This document shows, one piece after another, positions 56,598 through 64,000 of a DNA stretch of 64,000 nucleotides. The stretch is from Aphanomyces cochlioides. Its lineage: Eukaryota; Oomycota; Saprolegniomycetes; Saprolegniales; Verrucalvaceae. The notes below the pieces were generated by a model. The model did no database searches and was not told where the DNA came from. It was given only the letters and a program-made list of their open reading frames with translations. The position numbers and the translations under genes were made by a program. Numbering within the stretch: position 1 is the first letter of the stretch; every line of letters begins with the position of its first letter. Where the stretch lies: NCBI GenBank assembly GCA_019828595.1, contig JAHQRK010000006.1, forward strand, positions 992,001-1,056,000, given 5' to 3'.

Positions 56598-57142
56598 GCC
56601 CATAGAATCCAGTCATATTTATGCATTCTTCTTGATTTCTTCTCCGTCGAGACTCATATCTCTGGCGTTTCTCTCCGCAGCAGGTTCCATATCACACGAT
56701 CGCATTCGCCTTTCGTCTTGCCAGTCTTCCATCGCACAAGGCGACTGATATTCATGGCTCATCTTTCGCTTTCATCCTGTGATGTTCTCATGATATCAGT
56801 GCCTAGAACTGTCGCCATGTCGTATTGCATACGCTGGTATCAAAATGATGGTACTGACACTCCTATTCTATATCTTTTAAAAGACATAAAAATACTCATA
56901 TAAAACATATCCATATTCTATTTAATTTTAACGGCATAAAGAACTTAGGGTGCGTCTGTAAGATAATTATCTACGTTTTTTGCTCAATAAAAGATATAAA
57001 AATATTAAGAATAAAATCCTTTGGGAGTTTCATAATTTGCCACTAAAGAGATCAAATCTTCGTATGCTCACGTTCATGAACGTGCACGTCAACATGATCG
57101 ACAATTCATTCAGTCTACAATCCGCCAAAGAACTCTCTCACC
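56598..57142. other. Intergenic, AT-rich
   Basis: 545 bp between the two PX-RING paralogues, very AT-rich after 56860. It presumably holds the promoter of paralogue 2. Confidence 0.5.
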
Positions 57143-57907
57143 ATGGTCGCCCTCGTTGCATTGCCACTTGGAAAAGATGTCAGCGGCGACGTCGATGCTG
57201 TCTCTGAAACGTCGGTAACCGAGCTTCATCGAATCCCGACCTCTGTTCATATACGTGGCGCGGTGTTCATCAAGCCTGGCCGTCCTGAACTTACCATGAC
57301 CCTCTACACCGTGCAAATTATGAGCCCAACGACCCAAGTCCTGTGGGTTATCCGTGAGCGCTTCTCTCAATTGTTTGCAAGCCGCAAGGAGATCCTCCGC
57401 TCGTTGTCAGATAGCCCGAGCGTATTTTCAAGTACGAGACGATATATCGTGTCCATGATGCGTCCGCTCAAAACGTTTCCTCGTCGACGTCTTCGCTTTG
57501 ACGATCAAGCTCTGATTGATGAACGTGTGGAAGGATTGACAACATACGTGACACAGCTCCTTCAAGTGAGAGAGACGTGTCTTGAAGAACTTGAATCGGA
57601 AACAACTGCCCCAGATCTCAAGGCTTTCTTGTTCGTGCTCCTACCGCGTATTGAAACTGCATTGGATATACCAGCCTTGCATAAAGAGGAAGAAACTAAA
57701 TGGCGGAATCGATCCAGCCATATTGACAAGCAACTTCGCAGCCATCTCTGTGACAAGTCGTGTCCGATCTGCATGGAGCCGTTCGAAGACAACTCGGCGC
57801 CAGTTGGCATCATAAGACTCGGCTGCACTCATGCATTCCACCACGATTGCATCAGTACTTGGCTTTACACACGCCCTACGTGTCCGCTTTGCCGTAAGGA
57901 AGCATGA
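57143..57907 (+). CDS. PX-like and RING-H2 domain protein, paralogue 2
   Basis: A single-exon 254-residue protein with the same architecture as its upstream neighbour: a PX-like part (VLWVIRERFSQLFASRKEIL, FPRRRLRFDDQALIDERVEG), a shared ALDIPALHKEEETKWR linker helix, and RING-H2 CPICMEPFED...LGCTHAFHHDCISTWL...CPLC. The N-terminal 40 residues differ completely from paralogue 1. The pair arose by tandem duplication and has diverged considerably. Expected to work as a membrane-targeted E3 ligase. Confidence 0.82.
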   Translation: MVALVALPLGKDVSGDVDAVSETSVTELHRIPTSVHIRGAVFIKPGRPELTMTLYTVQIMSPTTQVLWVIRERFSQLFASRKEILRSLSDSPSVFSSTRRYIVSMMRPLKTFPRRRLRFDDQALIDERVEGLTTYVTQLLQVRETCLEELESETTAPDLKAFLFVLLPRIETALDIPALHKEEETKWRNRSSHIDKQLRSHLCDKSCPICMEPFEDNSAPVGIIRLGCTHAFHHDCISTWLYTRPTCPLCRKEA

Positions 57908-58259
57908 GCGTCCTCTTCTATGTCTTTTCAAAAATGACGACTTCGCGCCATATTTACTTCAATGTACTATTTTCAATTCCCTCGGTTTAGTGACAAATTT
58001 GTTCTGGAAAGTTTATTTCACATGAAGACCAAACTATGCTTGGCCGAAAAGTCACTATAGCGAGGTAATTTTAATTCTTTACAAAGATGAAGATCTTCCG
58101 GCCAGGTTCAAATCTGAGGAACGACCAAGTATGGAAACCCAGGAATAGATGCTGTCGACATGAACTGGACGGGCTATCAATAGCGCTTTGCTTCGGAGCT
58201 ATCTATAGCGTCGACCGTTGTGCATCTCCTCACTAATCAACTTCTTGTGTTTGAGATCG

Positions 58260-58571
58260 ATGACGCCATTGCTCCCGTGCCATATTGCGCAATGCTCTCG
58301 ATACGCCAAACAATTCGGCTACTGCCTTGGACACTTTCGCGAATTGAGCGAGGCCGAGCAAAAGCGACCTCAGACATTGTCGACACGCTCGTGCGTTCCA
58401 CAAGAGCCTATGATTGTGCCCACAAGACGACGACAAGGTGCAGGATACGGTCGAGACAAGCGGGATCAAGTGAATCGCATGGCGACGCTTAAAACGCGAA
58501 TCATCTTGCGAGAACGACTTCGCCAGCGCCACGAACCGTACAACACAAATGTCAGCTCGCTCTCTATTTAA
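58260..58571 (+). CDS. Single-finger relative of the CX4CX9CX2H family
   Basis: A 103-residue protein from ATG 58260. Its one cysteine motif, CHIAQCSRYAKQFGYCLGHF, has exactly the C-x4-C-x9-C-x2-H spacing and the R-[FY]-A-K residues of finger 1 of the four-finger proteins at 38-50 kb. The rest is highly basic (PTRRRQGAGYGRDKRDQ, RIILRERLRQRH), without further fingers. It may be an independent one-finger gene or a truncated member. It lies 217 bp upstream of the second choline-transporter gene. Confidence 0.55.
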   Translation: MTPLLPCHIAQCSRYAKQFGYCLGHFRELSEAEQKRPQTLSTRSCVPQEPMIVPTRRRQGAGYGRDKRDQVNRMATLKTRIILRERLRQRHEPYNTNVSSLSI

Positions 58572-58740
58572 ATCGTCCCTCGTTGCCTTAGCTCTGGCTC
58601 GTCTTCAAGCTATTCTTCTGTTCAACCCGGCGACACCTCATCTTGCATTCCATTGGTTTGGAAATGTTCGAAAGCCCAACTTTTGAACTAGATTAAAGTA
58701 TACATTACAAATTTCTACTATGATTCCGTATAAAGATGTG

Positions 58741-58752
58741 TTTATCCGGATT
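58741..58752. promoter_or_regulatory. TTTATCCGGATT element upstream of choline-transporter-like gene 2
   Basis: Contains ATCCGGAT and lies 36 bp before the start codon. A degenerate second copy (ATTCCGTATAA) is at about 58723. Confidence 0.4.
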
Positions 58753-58787
58753 ACACTTCAAGACGGAGCGTCATTGTCAAAAGTGCG

Positions 58788-60335
58788 ATGGCTGCCAAAC
58801 GAGTGACGACCCCAAAGGACGAATCGTCGTCCCCTCAAGATCAAAAGCAAACCAGCTGCGATCTCAAAGAGGAAAGACGCTGCAATGATGTTCTCTTTGC
58901 GATCTTATACTTGGTGTGCTTTGGCCTCGTCATCGCGCTCTTTGCCATGTATGGGGGTGAAGCGTTGTCGTACTCGGGCGACAAACTCAAGCAAAAGGCT
59001 CACAAGTTCAAGTATGCTTTGCAAATTTGCGCCGGCATCGCAGGCGTCTCTGTTGTCTTGTCGATGGTCTGGACTGGCATCATGTTGTGTATGGGCAAGC
59101 TGTTGATTTGGATTGCAGCTGTCGTGACGATTGTGGGTGTTTTTACTGCCGGTATCTTGGGCACATACTTCATGAAACAAGCTGGTGACAATACGTTTTT
59201 CTGGGCCCCTGCCGCCTTGGGTTCCCTCCTTGCGATTCTTTTGACGATCTATGTGTGCTGTATCCGTCGTCGTATTGCTTTTGCCTCTGTCAACTTGCAA
59301 ATTGCCTGCCGTGCCGTGTTGACGTACCCTGTTATCTTGCTTATCGCTTTTGTCATGACTATTTTAATTGCATTGTGGTGCTTGGTGTGGTCCGTCGCTA
59401 CTTATGCCACCATGAACCATGGCGAGTACATCCTTGAGCACATTCCTGGCGTGAACCAAACTTTTCAAAACCCTGATGCTATGTCTTACGGCGCTGGTAC
59501 CAAGTTTGGTATCTTTGCAGGCATGATCCTTATCTTTTTCTGGACTGTCTTCGTCGTTCGCAACATTATCCACGTCACAGTTTCGGGTACTGTTGCCTCG
59601 TGGTGGCACAATGCTGACAGCAACCGCAAGCCAATGACCAGCACAACGGCTCTTTGCCGTGCTTTGACGCTTTCATTCGGCTCGATTTGCTTTGGCTCGT
59701 TCATTGTGTCGATCATTGAAACCATCAAGACAATTGTCATGTTCTTTCGCAACTTGGCTGCCAAGAGCCACAACGCCGTAGCAGTCTGCGTCTTGGGCTG
59801 CCTTGAATGCATCATCGGATGCATCAGCCGCATCGTGCAATATTTCAACAAGTATGCCTACTCGTATGTTGGCATCTACGGCTTCAGCTTTTTGCGCTCT
59901 GGCAAGGAAACGTGGGAACTATTTGACAAGATGGGCTGGTCTGCCATTGCTAACGACTCGCTCATTGACAACGTGCTCATGGTCGGCGCCATCATGGTTG
60001 GCTTCGTCGGTGCTGCTGGTGGCTACTGGGCTGTCAGCTATGACAAGAAGTACAACAACAACGTTTGGACACAAAACCTTTCGCACCCAGCGTTGACGTT
60101 GGGCTTCTCTGGTTTCTTGATTGGTTTTGCCATTTGCTACATCGTCATGGGCGTGATCAACTCGTCTGTCGCGACGGCCTTTGTCCTGTTTGCTGAAGAT
60201 CCTCAATCGCTCCAAAAGTCGCATCCTGAAGACCACCAAGACTTGCATGCCGCGTGGAAGGAAATCTACCCCACCGAGTACGCCGCGACGACTGAACTGC
60301 CCAAGCAAGGCAACAAACCCACTCAACATGTCTAG
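58788..60335 (+). CDS. Choline transporter-like protein (CTL/SLC44), paralogue 2
   Basis: An intronless 515-residue polytopic protein, closely similar to the one at 34789-36276 from CDLKEERRCNDV to the tail. Signature segments: NTFFWAPAALGSLLAILLT, WCLVWSVATYATMNHGEY, NKYAYSYVGIYGFSFLRSG and KETWELFDKMGWSAIANDS. Compared with paralogue 1 it has a longer N-terminus and an insertion of about 12 residues in the loop after HGEY (HIPGVNQTFQNPD) that contains a possible N-glycosylation site. Predicted role: choline or related solute transport. It converges on the TMEM53-like gene, with 116 bp between stops. Confidence 0.9.
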   Translation: MAAKRVTTPKDESSSPQDQKQTSCDLKEERRCNDVLFAILYLVCFGLVIALFAMYGGEALSYSGDKLKQKAHKFKYALQICAGIAGVSVVLSMVWTGIMLCMGKLLIWIAAVVTIVGVFTAGILGTYFMKQAGDNTFFWAPAALGSLLAILLTIYVCCIRRRIAFASVNLQIACRAVLTYPVILLIAFVMTILIALWCLVWSVATYATMNHGEYILEHIPGVNQTFQNPDAMSYGAGTKFGIFAGMILIFFWTVFVVRNIIHVTVSGTVASWWHNADSNRKPMTSTTALCRALTLSFGSICFGSFIVSIIETIKTIVMFFRNLAAKSHNAVAVCVLGCLECIIGCISRIVQYFNKYAYSYVGIYGFSFLRSGKETWELFDKMGWSAIANDSLIDNVLMVGAIMVGFVGAAGGYWAVSYDKKYNNNVWTQNLSHPALTLGFSGFLIGFAICYIVMGVINSSVATAFVLFAEDPQSLQKSHPEDHQDLHAAWKEIYPTEYAATTELPKQGNKPTQHV

Positions 60336-60451
60336 ACATTTCTCTGTATGTGTTAACATGCAATGGTTCATTGATGGTTTACAACGCATGAGCTCATTCC
60401 ACAAAGAGCGAATGTCAGGCAACGGAAACCGAAACAGTGACAGAGAAACCA

Positions 60452-61228
60452 TTACGGCGGTGCATCATATCGTTTCAGGAAGTCGTGGACTTTGCGCTCG
60501 TAGGTTTTGCTGTCATGGATGAAATGTGAAACGTGGCTCGACTCTTCAAAGTCGTACGTTTCAACAGCAGTGCCAAGCGATTTTGCTTTGGCAATGCTTC
60601 GTTCGACCTCGTCAGAGGTGACGAGATGGTCGCCTTTTGAGTACAAGAAGAGCTTGGGAACTGCAGCGTCACGGACAATCATCGAGGCAAAGTTCACTTG
60701 GAGTGGGTCTGGTTTACCAAAGATTGCCCATCGAACAGTGACAGATACCCAAAGACAACGATAGTAACCTCGCATAACAAGACGCTCTACTGGTGACTTG
60801 ATCGAGCCTGTGAGAGCTTCCAAAGCTCGGGCAGTTGACGATGGATACGATCGAAAGCCCAAGTCGGAATTTGGCGCCGAATCGAAAATCATGGCTGGAA
60901 CTTTGAAGCGGACTCCTTCTGCTGTCAAATGGTCCTGAACGCTAGTCCACGATAGGCACCCGCCGTTTGAAATCATGTGCGGCACAAGGACGAGTTCTTC
61001 GTTGGTGGCTTGCAGCAGTGGATGCTGCACGGCGGCTCGATGGATCAACGATCGTGGAAGAAAGAGATGCGAGACGTGGGACTCCAGTACAATCGTGCGG
61101 TAGCCCAAGCGCTTAAACATTTCGGCGTACTTTGCCACGCCTCGGGGATTTCCATTCATCCATCCACAGACGAGGACAATCGGTGCCTTGGATGCACCGC
61201 CCATCAAATCAAATGTGATATTATGCAT
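60452..61228 (-). CDS. TMEM53-like (DUF829) alpha/beta-hydrolase-fold protein
   Basis: A single-exon 258-residue protein. The start VLVCGWMNGNPRGVAKYAEMF is the DUF829/TMEM53 signature, in which the first strand is followed by the GW.G motif. Later come IFDSAPNS (nucleophile-elbow neighbourhood), FLYSKGDHLVTSDEVE (acid-residue loop) and SSHVSHFIHDSKTYERKV, whose His is the likely catalytic-position His. Family members sit in the nuclear envelope or ER in animals; their activity is unproved. The hydrophobic part near residues 155-180 could be a membrane anchor. The length is normal. Confidence 0.82.
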   Translation of the reverse strand: MHNITFDLMGGASKAPIVLVCGWMNGNPRGVAKYAEMFKRLGYRTIVLESHVSHLFLPRSLIHRAAVQHPLLQATNEELVLVPHMISNGGCLSWTSVQDHLTAEGVRFKVPAMIFDSAPNSDLGFRSYPSSTARALEALTGSIKSPVERLVMRGYYRCLWVSVTVRWAIFGKPDPLQVNFASMIVRDAAVPKLFLYSKGDHLVTSDEVERSIAKAKSLGTAVETYDFEESSHVSHFIHDSKTYERKVHDFLKRYDAPP

Positions 61229-61345
61229 TCGATTCCAAATTGGACTGGGCTGTCGAATCGAATCGACTTGCCAGAATCGACTAACAATCGACTAGCCAAT
61301 CATATATCAGTATTTTCAATATTTTGACCAATCAAATCACCTTAA

Positions 61346-61471
61346 TTATATGACTTGGGGAAGGCCGTGGGGAACGGCCATGATGGACGCTGACTCGCGG
61401 AAGATACGCGCGGCGTCTTGACGCTTCATAACGAGGTTGTATTGGGGGTAGAAAGCATGCATGACGGTATT
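61346..61471 (-). other. Exon-like terminal coding fragment
   Basis: A 41-codon stretch read on the minus strand, preceded by a 3' splice-site AG at 61473-61472 and ended by TAA 61348-61346. It reads HAFYPQYNLVMKRQDAAR, then IFRESASIMAVPHGLPQVI. Codon use is GC-rich, unlike the AT-rich surroundings, as if it were the last exon of a well-expressed gene. No upstream exons were found in the 600 bp before it. Not recognised. It could be a gene remnant or a short gene with unseen exons. Confidence 0.4.
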
Positions 61472-62088
61472 CTGGGATGCAGGTGTTAGTGAACTGTTAG
61501 CTCAGTACCATTGCCTGGAAGAAATTGTACTTAACTTTGTATACTATACGATATTTCATATTAAATTCAGTATAGTCGATTAATATGCAATGACCTGCCA
61601 AGTCCACATTTCACTGAAAAGGACAATACGCCCATACAATTTCTTCCTGTACCAATGAATGCATGCTGAAATCAAGATAATTTTCAAAGTTTTCCGAATT
61701 CACCGGTCTCTCATATGAAGCCATGGAAAACAAAATCGGACTTCTTTGCAAAATTAATTGCTGAGATATTGTCATTTTCAACCAAATTTGTGGTTTTGAC
61801 CAAAAAGCGAATTCATATTCAAATCGATTTCATCATACTGAAGTGGTGTGTGTCAGTGTGTGTTTTGCGTGAGTTAGGTTGTTGATCGATTCTGATTGGC
61901 TGACTAATTTTAAATTCTTAATTCTAGCCAATCAGAGAAGCCCGTTTGATAAGGAATCGATTCGAAACTTCGGTCGATTCAAACCGTTCCTCACAAAAGC
62001 ACAATAAACGACTTCAAAGTTTTCGCACTCTGAAATCTTATTTTTGAGATGACAGAAAAAACACTTTTCGTGTGGTCAGTTGTATTAA
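61472..62088. other. Intergenic, AT-rich
   Basis: About 600 bp of AT-rich DNA between the orphan exon and the TIR transposon; nothing recognised. Confidence 0.5.
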
Positions 62089-63457
62089 CAGTGGTCGAAA
62101 GCATCCACGACCCAAATCAGAAATTGATGGGTGCCGCATTAATTTTCAAAAACGAAGCCAACTCCTTGGAAAAACAGAAACCTTTAAAATTGGATACAAA
62201 ATGCATTATATTATGCAGTTACACAGATCGAGTGTAAAATCGAATTATTTTTACTGTGAATCGATGTCGGAGATATCCGACAAATCGCTTGAACTACTTG
62301 CCACTTCAAAATCATCGTCTCCACCGCTAGGTTGGGCATCGTCAGTAGCATCTTGCTTGAATATAAAATCGTGCAGCTTGATTAATTCTCTATTTGCCTT
62401 GGAAATACAACCAAATATTTGATCCGCCGTCAATGATTTAAAAGCATTTTGCAAACGTGCAAGTACTTCTTTTAAAAGTCGTCTCACCCTTTACATAGGA
62501 ACGACCTACTGAACCTTTAACTATAGCCCATACTGTTTCAATAGGTTGCAAATTTGAGTGATGAGGGGGGGGTAAATAAAACAATATGCCCCTCACATTC
62601 AGCCATAGATTTAACAACAAGAACAATATTGTTTTCAATAAATTTGCCAAGTTTTTCCCAAAGAATAGTTTTCCAATCTGTAATTATAAAATCAATTCCA
62701 TAACGTTCGCATGCCTCCATCAAAATAATTTTCTTGTTTCCTTTACGTGGTGTATCCCCAGGAAGCACTTTATGATAACTTGCATTATCCATAACAATGC
62801 AAGCATTTTTGATATTGTTATTTTTCAATTCTTGGAGTAATATTTTGAACCATTGAATAAAGTAATTGTTATCAAACATTGCATGATAATCTTTGAGCAA
62901 TTTTTTAATTCTCTCCACAATATCCAAGCCCAAAATAAGAGATTATAATTGTTTTTTTACCACCTTCAAAAATATCAGGAGTTCCAATTGACCTAAAATA
63001 TGCCTGTAGCATCAGAATATCTAGACGTTCCCCCTTAGTGAGGGCTGCGTCGCGCTGTTTTTTAACATAGTTAACAATTTCATTTTTCAAGTCTTCGTTG
63101 ATGGTTCGGCGTCCACTCATTGCACCTACAATTGAGAAATAGCAAAATTTATAAAGGAAAATTATTTATCAATTGTTATAGGTATTTATTGTAAGAGTAA
63201 TTTCTCTGACATTTTATCTCCCTCCAGTTTAGTACTAATTTATAAAGGTTATTAGATGGAAAGGGAAAATGAATGCTGGTTTGATATGTATTCCCAAGTT
63301 TGAATCAACATAAGTTGCAAGTTATTGCGTTTCACAGTTTCTGGTTTTGCACAAAGACTCGTGCAACTTTGCACTCGCATTGTGTAAAATTTCGAAAAAA
63401 ATTAGTAAAAAATTGCGACAATAATTGATTTTGGGTCGTGGATGCTTTCGACCACTG
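62089..63457 (-). mobile_element. Complete TIR DNA transposon, 1369 bp, inactive
   Basis: The ends are perfect terminal inverted repeats of 28 bp: both read inward CAGTGGTCGAAAGCATCCAC and on to ACCCAAA, at 62089 and, reversed, to 63457. Both sides are flanked by TAA (62086-62088 and 63458-63460), a likely 3-bp target duplication. Inside is a decayed DDE transposase on the minus strand. The element is far more AT-rich than nearby genes. The perfect ends show recent insertion or recent mobilisation in trans, while the transposase is broken. Confidence 0.85.
62251..63120 (-). pseudogene. DDE transposase with several frameshifts
   Basis: Begins at ATG 63120 with MSGRRTINEDLKNEIVNYVK, an N-terminal helix-turn-helix-like part. 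A shift near 62930 leads to FIQWFKILLQELK and the second catalytic Asp in ACIVMDNASYHK. Another near 62570 leads to LQPIETVWAIVKG with the last acidic residue, and a third near 62480 to VLARLQNAFKSLTADQI and an acidic Ser/Asp tail. The order VMDNASYH...PIExxW is that of Tc1/IS630-like DDE_3 transposases. The first catalytic Asp region is not recognisable, so part of the centre may be deleted. Confidence 0.75.
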
Positions 63458-63468
63458 TAAACATCACA

Positions 63469-63618
63469 TGAGTGGAAGCGAGAGCGATGAAGACTACGTC
63501 GCCGACGAGGTCGATGAATCCCTCTATTCGAGCGATGACGACCAATACAACCCTCTCGAGTTTGTGTTGAGTGAGTCTAGCCAGCAGGCTTCGGTTGAAG
63601 AGGCTACAAGAATTTGAA
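63469..63618 (+). CDS. Acidic ORF, probably a first exon
   Basis: A 49-codon open frame from ATG 63469: MSGSESDEDYVADEVDESLY and further acidic Ser/Asp residues, to TGA 63618. Its start lies 11 bp after the right end of the TIR transposon. The composition suits the acidic N-terminus of a larger protein that would continue by splicing to the right (an open frame 63571-63849 overlaps in another frame), but no exon join could be supported. Alternatively it is a short or broken gene. Confidence 0.4.
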
Positions 63619-64000
63619 GTGGCATGTGCTGCAAGAACGCTTGCCTTGCTGGCAAAACATTGTGTGTTATTTGGGCGTTTACGAAATAAACCCCGAAACC
63701 CTCCGAAACACTATACCTCTAATTTTGAATTAAGCTGTGTTGTGTGTGGTTGTTCATGTGGATGGCAATCAAGATATGGCGTTGCCAGAGGACTCAAGTA
63801 CAAGCAAGCACAAGAAAGCTCTATGATTTTCCCTGACTTCCTGAAGTAAGATGTGTTCCTGTGGTGAGTTGCTTGCAAATACAACGAATCTCATTGACGA
63901 ACTAGAAATCAATGGAACTAGTGGCAAGATGCGAGTAGCTCGTTGTTTGTTCAACGCTCAACGAAGTGTCAGGTCCAATTCACAATGCGGCCAACAAGAA

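Noticed and set aside
1..64000. CRISPR arrays, operons or other prokaryotic systems
   Set aside because: Spliceosomal introns in most genes and eukaryote-only proteins (PCNA, Pelota, dynein-2, HECT) show nuclear eukaryotic DNA; no regularly spaced direct repeats were seen.

Overview
The window is eukaryotic nuclear DNA, most likely from an oomycete, and probably a saprolegnialean (Aphanomyces/Achlya/Saprolegnia-like). This is inferred from four things: dense genes broken by very short GT-AG introns (about 36-60 bp); a family of tandem CX4CX9CX2H zinc-finger proteins of the kind often labelled 'WRKY19-like' in oomycete genomes; a bZIP factor lacking the invariant asparagine, a known oomycete peculiarity; and a flagellar/IFT dynein-2 subunit. 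Exon joins were worked out by hand from reading frame and GT/AG signals. No database search was possible.

Layout: compact gene blocks alternate with gene-poor, repeat-rich DNA. Block 1 (1-15.7 kb) holds a dynein-2 intermediate chain, a MATE transporter, an F-box/WD40 protein, Pelota, a bZIP factor, an amino-acid transporter, ribosomal protein eS25 and an M24-fold protein that has lost its metal ligands. Repeat zone 1 (15.7-23.8 kb) holds a decayed DDE transposase, an Asp-rich secreted protein, and a broken Ty3/gypsy element joined head-on to a 5'-truncated Tc1 element. Block 2 (23.8-36.3 kb) holds two secreted/membrane small proteins, a zinc-finger HECT ligase, a UFD1-zinc-finger fusion, a coiled-coil protein, an F-box/LRR protein, a Sel1-repeat protein and a choline-transporter-like protein.

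Repeat zone 2 (36.3-51.2 kb) is sparse. It holds four dispersed copies of the four-finger zinc-finger gene (two intact, one without a start codon, one frameshifted), a fragment of the choline-transporter gene, the second copy of a MITE-like element, and several perfect DNA hairpins. Block 3 (51.2-61.3 kb) holds a DHHC palmitoyltransferase, PCNA, two tandem PX-RING proteins, a one-finger relative of the zinc-finger family, a second choline-transporter paralogue and a TMEM53-like protein. The right end carries a complete 1.37-kb TIR transposon with a decayed transposase, inserted just upstream of an acidic ORF.

Themes: ubiquitin biology is heavily represented (two F-box proteins, HECT, UFD1-like, two RING-H2). 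Convergent neighbours are packed extremely tightly (4-bp overlap at 30440-30443; 12-bp gap at 26542-26553). A palindromic ATCCGGAT element recurs in front of the DHHC, PCNA and second choline-transporter genes. No RNA genes or CRISPR arrays were found.
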